A DNA stretch of 64,000 nt from Lonicera japonica (lineage: Eukaryota > Streptophyta > Magnoliopsida > Dipsacales > Caprifoliaceae), in the NCBI GenBank assembly GCA_021464415.1, contig CM038467.1:14215411-14279410 (forward strand), read 5' to 3'. Below the pieces are notes generated by a model. That model had not been told where the DNA came from and ran no database searches. It worked only from the letters and a program-made list of their open reading frames with translations. The translations under genes and the position numbers were made by a program. Below, one piece after another: positions 1 to 10,309 of the stretch. Numbering within the stretch: the stretch's first letter is position 1; each line of letters opens with the position of its first letter.

Positions 1-499
1 ACTATTTACTACTAGGCGCTGCTGAAGAGGTTATTAGTGATATAAAAAGACATTTTTAGTGGTTTCTTTGCAACTTCTCCTTAGTTTAGGGTTATTTCCA
101 TGTTGCCTTGTTGAAAAATGAATTTTTTTTGTTAACTTACTAGATCCATATGTTAGGTGGGGTGGCCCATTTTTCATTTCCTTTTTTACACACTACTCTG
201 TTATCCGTGTCTCGTTTCAATTTTGTGACAGAGAACTGAATTTCTTATTAATATTTTCAAAGCGTGCATTATTAGTTCAACATTGTTATCAACAAAAGAA
301 GATTTGCCTAAATTTTTCTTACAAGAAGAGGGGGTAAGTGGATAAATTCCAATTTTCGTCAACCTTTGAAGAATAGATGATGTGCATTTCTCTCTACATG
401 TAATGGATATATATATAAAAGATATTTAATGGATATATCTTTTATATGCAAGATGAGTTTGTAAACTGAGAATGAATTTCCAAATGCAGCATAATCAAG
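1..499 (+). promoter_or_regulatory. 5' flank / probable 5'UTR intron of the kinesin gene
   Basis: AT-rich, with no coding frame of its own. A pyrimidine-poor but usable acceptor (aaatgcag, ending at 489) lies 10 bases before the kinesin ATG, so this stretch may be the 3' part of a 5'UTR intron. I see no AACGG core of the mitosis-specific activator element known from NACK1-type promoters. The true promoter may therefore lie outside the window. Inference only. Confidence 0.35.
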
Positions 500-2862
500 A
501 TGACAGTTAGAAATCCCGGTACACCAGCTTCAAAAACAGAAAGGACACCAGTATCCACTCCAGGTGGGACCAGGGTTAAAGAAGAGAAGATTGTGGTCAC
601 GGTGCGGTTAAGGCCTTTAAACAAAAGAGAGCAAATAGCTAAAGACCAAGTGGCGTGGGAATGCATTGATGATCAAACAATTGTGTATAAACCACCACCT
701 CTGGACCGAGCAGCTCAACCAGCTTCATTTACATTCGGTACCCCAGTGACACTATAATCTTCTTCATAGAACCATCCTATTTGGATGCTTGAGTTAATTT
801 TTTTTGTTAATTCTAAGAAATAATGTTTTCCTTTCAGATAAAGTCTTTGGTCCTGCTTCTTTCACGGAAACAGTGTATGAGGAGGGAGTAAAGAACGTCG
901 CTTTGTCTGCATTAATGGGCATTAATGGTAGCATTATACTTCTCATTCATCCAATTGCGCTGCTTCACTACTATTTTTTAAGGAATTCTTGTTAATTGAT
1001 TTTGTATCCCCGGTACTGCAGCAACCATATTTGCGTACGGGCAAACTAGCAGTGGGAAGACTTACACAATGAGAGGAATCACGGAAAAAGCTGTTAACGA
1101 TATTTACAAGCATATAATGACTGTAAGCTACATCAAAACATTTCCAACCTTTTTTTTCTTTTATATTCTCTTATATGTTAGAGCACTTCTCTTTTTATAC
1201 AAGGAATTAAGTGGCGTCTAAGTATAAAGGTTGAAAGAGCTTTTGAACTTTTATAATTTTGTGTAATATTTGACTTCAATGCAGACTCCAGAGAGAGTGT
1301 TTAGAATAAGAATATCAGGGCTAGAAATCTACAATGAGAACGTTAGGGACTTGTTGAATTCAGAATCTGGCCGCAATCTAAAGCTTTTAGATGATCCAGA
1401 GGTAAACTTTATGGCAACTTATTATTACAATCTCTACGACCAATTCTTTTTCCTTTTCTTTCTTTCCTTCCTTATTTGCAATTCCTTGGATGCAGAAAGG
1501 AACTGTGGTTGAAAAGTTAGTAGAGGAAACAGCAAATGACGATAAACATTTAAGGAATTTGATTGACATTTGTGAGGGTAAGGACTATGGGTTAGCTATC
1601 TATGCTATATGGAGGGCAATTGGGCCCTATGTATATTAAACTATTAACCGATTTTCTTCATGTTCTGCAGCACAAAGGCAAGTGGGAGAAACTGCCCTTA
1701 ATGATACTAGCTCACGGTCGCACCAGATAATAAGACTGGTCAGTTTAATGGCATCACATTTATCTGTTTGAAGTTTGAAGAAAATTTTTGATAAACTTAT
1801 TGTTATAACTGTTGGTAATAATGCAGACAATAGAAAGTACTCTCCGTGAAAATTCCGATTGCGTGAGGTCTTTTGTTGCAAGCCTGGTAAAACAAACTTT
1901 TGCCTTGTTTTTAGTTGCATAAAACATCAAGTAGACCCCCCCATTCATGATCATTCATGATCATATAACTATTGACATTGTCGTTCTGCAGAACTTTGTA
2001 GATCTTGCTGGAAGTGAAAGAGCTTCACAGACACATGCAGATGGTGCTAGGCTTAGGGAAGGCTGCCATATTAACCTTAGCTTGATGACTCTTACAACTG
2101 TAATTAGGAAACTCAGGTCAGTATTATTTAAGAAACATCATAATCTTTCCCATGGGACCTCATTTCATTAGATAATGGATTATCATGCATTGTTTCTGCT
2201 TGTAGTGTTGGAAAAAGAAGTGGTCATATACCCTATAGAGACTCGAAGCTAACACGCATATTGCAGCACTCCCTTGGTGGAAATGCCCGTACTGCTATCA
2301 TATGCACTTTGAGTCCAGCATCTAGCCATGTTGAACAATCCCGAAATACCCTCTACTTTGCTACCCGAGCCAAGGAAGTAACAAACAATGCCCAAGTTAA
2401 CATGGTACTGATCTTAGTTTCTCCTGCTTTTCATATCCAATTCCCCTTTTCTCCCCAGAACACAAAATTTTGAATTGTTGTTCTCTTGTTCAAAACATTG
2501 ATCAGGTTGTTTCAGACAAACAGCTGGTTAAGCATTTGCAGAAGGAAGTAGCCAGACTTGAAGCAGAGCTACGCACCCCAGATCCATCAAATGAAAAAGA
2601 TTTTAAAATTCGGCAGGTGAACCATTGTTAAAAATATTTACATATTACTAAGTTTGTCGTCTAATGCCCCCTCCCTAATAAAATTTCCTGGTCCACCCCT
2701 GTTCCCATTGTTATAGTATAGATTGAATAATTAGTATTATCTTTCCCACGAATGATGTTGTAGATGGAGAGGGAAATTGAGGAATTAAGGCGTCAAAGAG
2801 ATCTCGCCAAGTCGGAGGTAGACGAATTACGTCGAAAACTTCAGGAAGAACCTCAGGTCTCT

Positions 2863-2900
<38 letters not shown>

Positions 2901-5257
2901 TACAATATCTATCTATATATATATATTCTATCTATTTATATGTCTATCTATCTTATAATATATGTCTATCTATCTTATAAGTCAATTTTATTCATTCAGG
3001 TATTAAAGCCAGTCGAGTCACCTAGTCCAGTGGCAAAGAAGTGTCTATCTTTCTCTGGGACATCATCACCAAAACCGGCCCGTCTCGATAGAATGGGAAG
3101 GCAGACCATGAGGCAGTCATCCACCGCTCCATTCACACTTATGCACGAGATTCGAAAGCTTGAACACCTCCAAGAGCAGCTCGGAGAAGAAGCAAATCGA
3201 GCACTTGAAGTACTGCAGAAGGAGGTTGCTTGCCATAGACAAGGTAACCAAGATGCCGCTGAGACTATCGCTAAGCTTCAAGCAGAAATACGGGACATGT
3301 GTTCTGTCCGACCAACCCCAAAAGAAGTTGAAGTTGGACACGTTGTTGCTGTTAACAAGAGTGTTAGTGCCAACCTCAAGGAAGAAATAACCAGACTACA
3401 CTCACAAGGAAGCAACATCGCGGATCTCGAAGAGCAGCTCGAAAATGTTCAAAAGTCCATAGACAAATTAGTAATGTCTCTACCAAGCAATCAACAGGAT
3501 CATCATGGCGAAGGAGCTACTAAGGGCAAGAATCACTCAAAAAAGAAAAAGTTACTTCCTTTAGCATCAAGCAACAGTGCAAATCGGCAAAACTTCTTAA
3601 GATCTCCATGCTCACCTCTATCGTCTTCTCGGCAAGTATTGGATTCGGATGTGGAAAATAGAGCACCGGAATTCGATGACGCCGTGTCTAATGAAACTAT
3701 GCCAGTGTTTGAGAAAGAGACTCCTACAAAAAGTGAAGAAGGTGGGGATGTCTCATCAAAGGAAGGTACCCCGTATCGACGTTCAAGTTCTGTCAACATG
3801 AGGAAAATGCAGAAGATGTTTCAGAATGCTGCGGAAGAGAACGTAAGAAGCATTAGAACATATGTAACAGAGCTCAAAGAACGTGTAGCCAAGCTGCAAT
3901 ACCAAAAGCAGCTACTTGTTTGCCAGGTAAAATTGGATTCCTTTTCCAAGAGGGATTTGCTTTCTTTGATTCTATTCACTATATTGAAGACTTTGTGTCA
4001 TTTGGTATTTCTATGCCACTAGGTCCTCGAGCTGGAAGCAAATGAAGAAGCCGGGTACGAACTGGAGAATGATGGTAATATGGCCGAGATACAAGAGGAG
4101 TCCCCAGCTTCATGGCATTTGACTTTTAGAGAACAAAGGCAGCAGATCATTGAGTTATGGGATATGTGTTTTGTCTCCATTATTCATAGGACACAATTCT
4201 ATCTATTGTTCAAAGGAGACCCCGCAGATCAAATATACCTGGAAGTGGAACTTAGGCGATTGAATTGGCTACAGAAGCACTTAGCCGAACTTGGGGATGC
4301 GAGCCCAGCTCGTGTTGGAGATGAGCCCACAATCTCCTTATCATCAAGGTTTCGTCCCTCTTCTCTTTCTCTCTCGGCTAATTTTTCGGATAAGCAAGCA
4401 TTTTAAGATTGTAAATTTCACATCATCAAATCAAATCCTCCAAGATCGTAACACTCTATCTCTCTCTCTCGGCTAATTTTTCGGATAAGATTGTAAATTC
4501 CACATCATCAAGATATAGCATTTTTCGGCTAATGTTTAAAATGTTAGTAGATTGGTTATAGGTTAAATGCTCTGACTCTAATCATTATATATATATATAG
4601 AGCCCGGGATTCGACTCCTTGTTCCAGATTTCAACTTTACCTCTATAGTCACTGTGCCAACTTTAGAAGACCTGGATCCATTTATAGTGAGGATGTATTT
4701 CAACCTCTTTTGAGGCTTTGTCGTACTTTTGATATCCAATTAAAATCTTGCAATAAGATTCAAACCCTTGCTACTAAGAAAGCTAAACATACATCCGACC
4801 ACTGGCCCGATTATGAACCATGTTAAAGTATTTTCTTCAAATTAAAATGTGCGCACATTTGACCGCGTGTGCAGGCTAATCTGGAAATAACTAATGTTGA
4901 TTGTTATTTGGCTTGTTCTTTTAATGCAGCATTAGAGCATTGAAGCGAGAAAGGGAGTTTCTTGCAAAGAGGTTAACTACTCGCTTGACCGCGGATGAGA
5001 GAGATGCACTGTACATGAAATGGGAAGTTCCGCTCGAAGGGAAACAGAGGAAGATGCAGTTCATAAGCAAGCTTTGGACAAATCCCCACGATACCAAACA
5101 TGTCCAAGAAAGCGCTGAGATAGTGGCGAAGCTTGTTGGTTTCTGTGAAAGTGGAAATATGTCAAGAGAGATGTTTGAGCTTAACTTTGTGCTTCCATCG
5201 GATAAGAGGCCATGGATTATGGGGTGGAACGGGATTTCAAACCTTCTCCATTTGTGA
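500..5257 (+). CDS. NACK1: NACK1/HINKEL-type kinesin, complete, 14 coding exons
   Basis: Plus-end-directed kinesin that in plants activates the NPK1-type MAPKKK cascade at the phragmoplast to drive cell-plate expansion. Exons: 500-737, 838-927, 1022-1122, 1285-1401, 1496-1577, 1671-1738, 1827-1886, 1992-2116, 2206-2404, 2506-2616, 2764-2856, 3000-3926, 4023-4348, 4930-5257. They sum to 2865 nt (954 aa); tobacco NACK1 is about 959 aa as I recall. All introns are GT-AG and all phases join. The motor domain (about residues 30-350) has P-loop GQTSSGKT (116-123), switch I NDTSSRSH (220-227) and switch II DLAGSE (256-261). Coiled coils follow. The segment after GTPYRR (end of exon 12) is the NPK1-binding stalk region known from NACK1, with TP sites that could be CDK targets. 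The C-terminal NACK-specific domain is encoded by exons 13-14. No frameshift or lost motif was seen, so the gene looks functional. Confidence 0.95.
2862..2965. repeat. compound microsatellite in kinesin intron 11
   Basis: A (TC)n run passes into (AC)n, then TATC/TA-rich repeats, all inside the intron between exons 11 and 12. Part is open in the reading frame, but it is removed by the GT at 2857 and the AG at 2998-2999. Likely length-polymorphic. Confidence 0.9.
4349..4929 (+). other. longest kinesin intron (581 bp)
   Basis: Non-coding, between exons 13 and 14. It contains two near-copies of a short segment (ctctcggctaatttttcgg at about 4371 and 4462) and a (TA)n run near 4587. This is a small local duplication; no gene is seen in it. 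Confidence 0.75.
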
Positions 5258-5802
5258 GGAACCAAATGATTAATTCTTTCTGTAAGTAAATGGCATTTCT
5301 AATTTAATTTAATTTAAATGTATATGAATTTTGGAGTCTCCCCTCCAAGTTGTTCTAAGTTATTCACCGAGGTGTGTGACTGGTTGAGCTCACTATGCTT
5401 GATGATATTTGAGATGTTTGCTATTGTACCTCCCATTTATTGAATAAAAGAAACAAACTTATTTTTGTTATTTTATATCGTGTGATGTGTGTGCACCTGC
5501 TGAGGAGTTCCAATTATAAGAGACTTGTTCTCATAACCTACTAAAATAATGTTTAATAGAAAATTTACTTGAGAGAGAGAATTTTGTTCTTAGGATAAAT
5601 AGTTTCAATATCACGACTGGTGCACGGTAGAGCACTCCAGAATTAGGACAACAGTTCTCAGTTCTCCCTATCAACAAGACGGTGCTGTAAAACACCAAGA
5701 TAGATAGCTAGAGAGTGAGATTATTTTCAATACCTAGCTGCAACTCATATAAACTTATACTCTTGAGGAAGAGAGTCTCTCCCTCTATATATACAGATAT
5801 AC
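5258..5802. other. convergent intergenic spacer
   Basis: It separates the kinesin stop (5257) from the stop of the lipid-transfer protein gene (5803). It must hold both 3'UTRs. An AATAAA-like signal (ttgaataaaag, near 5440) fits the kinesin poly(A) site. Nothing else recognisable. Confidence 0.6.
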
Positions 5803-6084
5803 CTAACACTTGGGGATAGGAACGCCACAAGTGGAAGCAACCTTCTGGGCATTGGGAGAGCTAACATACTTCTTCAGATTCGGGTCCTTTAGGTACCCGC
5901 AAAGGCAAGGCTTTTGTTCAATGATCTTACTGCAACAGAGCTTAGTTGGTGGTGATGATGAAGTGAGTGCGCTGGCGCAAGGGCCCAGCTCCGATGGGTT
6001 GCAGGTCACCGCCACCGACACCTTTGCTTCTGCCAAGAGCAGAACCACCACCACTGCACAAACTGCAATGTATGATGCCTTCAT
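5803..6084 (-). CDS. non-specific lipid-transfer protein, type 2 (nsLTP2)
   Basis: A single-exon 93-aa secreted protein. Residues 1 to about 26 form a signal peptide with a VVVVLLLA core, so the mature form is about 67 residues, the usual LTP2 size. All eight cysteines are present at 28, 36, 50, 51, 60, 62, 86 and 93. The spacing C-x7-C-x13-CC-x8-CxC-x23-C-x6-C is exactly the LTP2 pattern, and Leu61 between the CxC cysteines is hydrophobic as in LTP2. The family carries lipids or sterols in the apoplast and contributes to cutin and wax deposition and defence; the role of this member is not known. It is convergent with the kinesin. A TATAAATTTA box lies about 80 bp upstream of the ATG. Confidence 0.93.
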   Translation of the reverse strand: MKASYIAVCAVVVVLLLAEAKVSVAVTCNPSELGPCASALTSSSPPTKLCCSKIIEQKPCLCGYLKDPNLKKYVSSPNAQKVASTCGVPIPKC

Positions 6085-6160
6085 TTTCTCTTATAAGCCA
6101 AAACTTTAGGAGGGAGAAAGAGGATACTTGGGATATGCTGCATTTGGCTTGGGACTTGTC

Positions 6161-6170
6161 TAAATTTATA
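6161..6170 (-). promoter_or_regulatory. TATA box of the nsLTP2 gene
   Basis: Read on the minus strand it is TATAAATTTA, 77-86 bp upstream of the ATG at 6084. That leaves about 45-50 bp of 5'UTR if transcription starts about 30 bp downstream. Position and sequence fit a plant core promoter. Confidence 0.6.
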
Positions 6171-7084
6171 GAGGAAATATTGGTAAAAATAACTCAAAGG
6201 CGGCTTTGGGTGGTGAAGTGCAAAAAATTTACATGCACCTGTCAACTTTGTTTTTTGGGACCCATGAATAGACAATGTTGAAATCCATGCATCCGCCTCA
6301 TCCGCCTAACTCTATATAGACAGTCAAGATAGCAAGGATGAGCTCAATTTTTTCTAGTAGGTACCAACTACCAAAGGTGTCACTATGCTTACTCATTTTT
6401 CTTGAACAAAAAAGCTAAATATTTTTTGTGGGTATTTTTATCGGTTATTCTTACCGATATATTATATAAATTATACCATGCGATAAAAATATTTAATAAA
6501 ATTAACTAGGTGCTATTAACAAAAAAAAGTAAATATAGACACTCAGAATTATAATGGTCTTGTCTCAATTAATTCACTTCTCTTCCGTGCACTCAACTCT
6601 CAAAGTGAATTCAACATAGGTCTAAGAACACTAAATCAAAACATCTCCATTATATAACCTTTGAGTTGATAAAGAAGATTTCATCCCATTCTTTGTTTTA
6701 AGTTTCTATTTCAAATTTAATGATGTACGTGCAATGAAAATAAGCGTGCACATACATCACATATGCTTTAATTTTTAGTTATTAGATAATAAGAGCACAA
6801 TCCGATACACACTAAGTAAAAATGTTCTATTATCATTTTAGAGTTTTAGATAGAGACATTATTAGCGTAGTTAGACACAAAACAAGACATGTATTCAATT
6901 TTGTACTAGAATTTCAACAAGGATGTGATTTCTTGGGTTGATTTCGTGCACCCAAGTTTCCTCAGTATTAATGCATTTGATTGTTTTTCGATTTCGTAGT
7001 TGTTATTAGAGTGGGATTTTATTTTTTTTATTTTGGTATTGATACAAGGGTAATGGGATTACTTTTTTAGAGGTCACAGTACAG
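6171..7084. other. nsLTP2 upstream region, no gene seen
   Basis: AT-rich. The first few hundred bases probably hold the LTP promoter. Open frames here are short and lack family signatures. Confidence 0.5.
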
Positions 7085-8060
7085 CTAAATAAGGGTGGTT
7101 TTGGTACAATACCGTACCATACCGAGTATATCATGTACCGTATTAAAAATTTGATACGCCAAAATTCATTACCATTGTCATACCAAATTTTCGGTATACT
7201 GAAATATTGGTATGGTACGGTGTGATACAATACATTATTAAAAAATCAATCATAAAAATAAAACTGAAAGTGCATGATCAAAAGTATGCATTTTTTGCTA
7301 AAACAAAACAATTAAGTTGTTTTTTCTTGCCTTTAATTAAGTTTTTGCAATCAATTGTTCCAAAAACACTAAAGCATGTATAAATATTATTGCATCATAA
7401 ATTATAATCAACACATACACATCTATCAAATACTTGGAAGCCGAATGATTGAAGTTTAACATGATTAAAAAAATAAAGATAAATATTTGATATTTAAAGT
7501 TTAATAGGATTAGCATTTGATTAATTAAGGAAAACTGAATGATAGGTGAAAATATATGTAAGAGAGAGAGATGAGAAATTAACCTCAAACAGATTGAAAT
7601 AGGTTTGGTAAAATTGGAAAGGGCGGGGATATAAAATTGGAAATGACGGTAGTAAGGTGGTAGTGTCGCATAGGTATTTAGCGGTTTCAAATCTAAAAAG
7701 AAAAATAGAGAAAAAGGTATAGATGAGAGAGATAGGGCGGCGTGTTTGTGAATGAGACGGTAAAACTTTAAGATAGTTGTGAATAAAATCTTAATTAGCT
7801 TAAATCTGGACTATTTATTTTAAATGTTATTGGTAAATATTGTGATATATTAGTATTACTTTGGTATTGAAATCTAAACAAAATACTATTTGGTATTAAT
7901 AGTGCAATTGATATGGTACAGTATGGTATATTATATATGGTACGTACCAAAATTTCGGTATGGTACGGTATACCATCGATATTAGTTTTCAATACCAATA
8001 TCGTACCATATTATTTCGGTATATTACAATACCAATTGGTACTATATCATTACCAAATAT
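7085..8060. mobile_element. non-autonomous DNA transposon with subterminal GGTAC/GTACC repeats
   Basis: Both ends carry many variants of ggtatggtac/gtaccataccg on both strands (7095-7235 and 7905-8045). They flank an AT-rich, non-coding core of about 650 bp. Clustered subterminal repeats like these are typical of hAT-type non-autonomous elements. Exact termini and a target duplication could not be fixed; the right end looks eroded. Superfamily is inference. Confidence 0.5.
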
Positions 8061-8644
8061 GCAAGTTTTATTACAAAATATATTTTTAATTTTTAATTAT
8101 ACTATTTTGAAGTTTTTGTAAAAAGTTGGAGAGAGAAAACGATGAGGTGGATGTGTAAAATACACACCCATTTTACACAAAAGATGATGCGGCATATTTT
8201 ACATAATACCATTTAAGCAACAAAAATTATACACAATGTATAAATTTTACACAAATTTTATATAATATGGTTTACACATGCGTATTGGAGATATTCTTAA
8301 AACAATAAAAATAAATTGTCCAATAGCACGTACTCAATGTACAATATATGGGGCCAAATAAGACAACATTTCTTTTAGAAGTTTATTTTAAACAAATTAA
8401 CAACTACCATTTTTAATTTATTTTATTCAACAATCAACCTTCACCATTTTAAGATTGGAAAACAAGCAATCCCTAAATTTGGTACTTTGGGATCGAGAAG
8501 CAAGCACATTCATAATTTTACATTTTTCTGGCATATTATTTTTTCACATAATCAAATATAAAGTCACTCAAAAATACCCCTTGGGACCCTTAGTAAAGTC
8601 ACTCAAAATTTAATTGACCGATTTAATCAGAAGCAATTAAACAT
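8061..8644. other. AT-rich intergenic sequence
   Basis: No coding frame, TIR or recognisable repeat. It ends in the left copy of the 8-bp target duplication TTAAACAT (8637-8644). Confidence 0.5.
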
Positions 8645-8927
8645 GGGTGGTGATGTTGACACCCCAAAAATCTCTTGAAAACACTCCCACTTTTCATTCG
8701 GTCTTTAACAACCGAATAAAGTATATGTTATTCGGTTGTGAATGACCGAATATAAACTTACAAAAATTTGAAAAACTTGAAAATGCCTTACTCGATTGTC
8801 AAGAACCGAGTATATAGACTTATATTCGGTCCTCAACAACCGAATAATAAACACTTTACTCAGTTGCGAATGACCGAATTAAAGTGAAAATGTTACAAAG
8901 TATTTTTGGGTACCAACATCACCACCC
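8645..8927. mobile_element. 283-bp MITE with internal hairpin array
   Basis: The TIRs begin GGGTGGTGATGTTG and end CAACATCACCACCC; the inverted match extends about 26 bp inward with a few mismatches. A perfect 8-bp target duplication TTAAACAT flanks it (8637-8644 and 8928-8935), pointing to the hAT class. Inside, about 8695-8880 holds five successive imperfect palindromes built on ATTCGGTY and RACCGAAT. No coding capacity. Confidence 0.85.
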
Positions 8928-8935
8928 TTAAACAT

Positions 8936-9600
8936 TTAATGCAAAAGTCGCCCACTGCCAATTATGGCATGATTTGATGACTGAACTACTTTGTGTCACA
9001 ATTTAATCTTTCACGAGTGAGGCTATTTTCATTTCTAGTACCATAGGACAGACATGTTCACGTGTACGTTTTAATATTTCTATATTTGATTTTGTACAAG
9101 CAATTCAATTTTATTAAATTAGACGTTTAATTGGGATAGGATGTTTTTTCATCATTTAAATTAATTAACTCATTTTAATGCACGTAATTTATTTTTTTAT
9201 CATTCAAGTCTCAGTATACTTACTTTACGTGTGGCAGCTTCTTCTCCCTTTAAGATATAATAGCTTAAAATTTTAAGAATATATTTAATTTTAAGGTCGA
9301 AAATGACTTAAAAAATAATTTTTTTTAATAAGAATTTTTTTTTAGACACCATTTTACTGAGAGTTAAAAAATTGAAAAACGAGACGATTGATTTGTAGAA
9401 ATATTTTTTTATATTTACTTTATTTTTTAAGAAAATGATTTGTTGATATGTATTTTAGACACCGTCTATCTTGAGTGTAGATAAATGTATCCTTTTGGTT
9501 ATTATTAACACGCTCTATATTTTACACTCCTTATTTTTTTAAAATTTATCACAAACACCTCACTCCACCACCCCCTAACTTAATAACCATAATTATGTTA
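8936..9600. other. AT-rich intergenic sequence with repeat debris
   Basis: No gene. Near 9500-9590 there is a fragment resembling the ends seen at 43.70 kb and 53.57 kb (tacact...cacaaacacc). Confidence 0.4.
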
Positions 9601-9601
9601 G

Positions 9602-9940
9602 TACTCTCCCGTCATTATGAGAGTATTTTCATTGGTAGTCGCTCGACATTGAGTATCTCAAACTTCATTAATAACTAAAGATATGGCCCATCTTTTTAAA
9701 TATACTCGTCCAATTTATGGTTAGTAAATGTGGTAATACTCTCCCATAATTGGAAGAGTATCTTCATTAATACTCGCTCAACATTGAACATCTGGAACGT
9801 CAACAATAACATAAGTTACAGCCCATTTTTTGAAATATACTCGTCTAATTTATGATGAGTGAATGTGGTAATACTCTAATCATCATTGAGAGAGTATTTT
9901 TATTGTTACTCGCTCGACATTGTATATCTAAAACTTAAAT
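9602..9940. repeat. 135-bp tandem repeat, about 2.5 copies
   Basis: Units start at 9602, 9737 and 9872 (tactct), so the period is 135 bp both times. Each unit begins with a hairpin (ACTCT ... AGAGT around a 10-13 base loop) followed by a CTCGCTCRACATT-like stretch. Non-coding. Confidence 0.85.
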
Positions 9941-9969
9941 AGATTTGTGGGTATAATTTTTTTAGAATG

Positions 9970-10260
9970 GATCTATATATATATGCATTTTTTCTTTCGT
10001 TTTAGAATATATATATGTGTGTGTGTGTATGTATATATATGTGTGTATGTATACATGTATGTTTTGAATATATATATATATATATATATGTTTTGAATAT
10101 ATATATGCATATGTGTATGTATAGATGTATGTTAAGAAATAATAAGAAGAAGAAAAAGAGAATGAGGATGAGGAATCCAGATTCTTTTGTTTTCGAATCT
10201 ATATATATTTATGTATACATGTGTATGTATATATGTATGTTTTGAAGAAAATGAGGAGGA
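9970..10260. repeat. TA/TG/TATG compound microsatellite
   Basis: Low-complexity tatg, tgtg and ta runs in several blocks. Frames rich in Met, Cys, Tyr and Ile here are artefacts of the repeat. It borders the 5' end of the LINE. Confidence 0.85.
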
Positions 10261-10309
10261 AATGGAGAAAAGGAGGGTTGTGAAAGATGATATAATTGTT
10301 TTTGTAATT

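Noticed and set aside
5810..6281. Plus-strand frames over the lipid-transfer gene
   Set aside because: Antisense shadows; the minus frame has the full eight-cysteine motif and signal peptide.
7337..7690. 117-aa minus-strand hydrophobic frame
   Set aside because: Ile/Leu/Phe-rich translation of an AT-rich transposon core; no start context or homology.
8695..8880. Possible CRISPR-like array (short palindromic repeats with spacers)
   Set aside because: Plant nuclear DNA; the repeats vary and lie inside a MITE with TIRs and a target duplication.
10015..10245. Cys/Met/Tyr-rich frame that looks like a small secreted protein
   Set aside because: It is a translation of tatg/tgtg microsatellite repeats.
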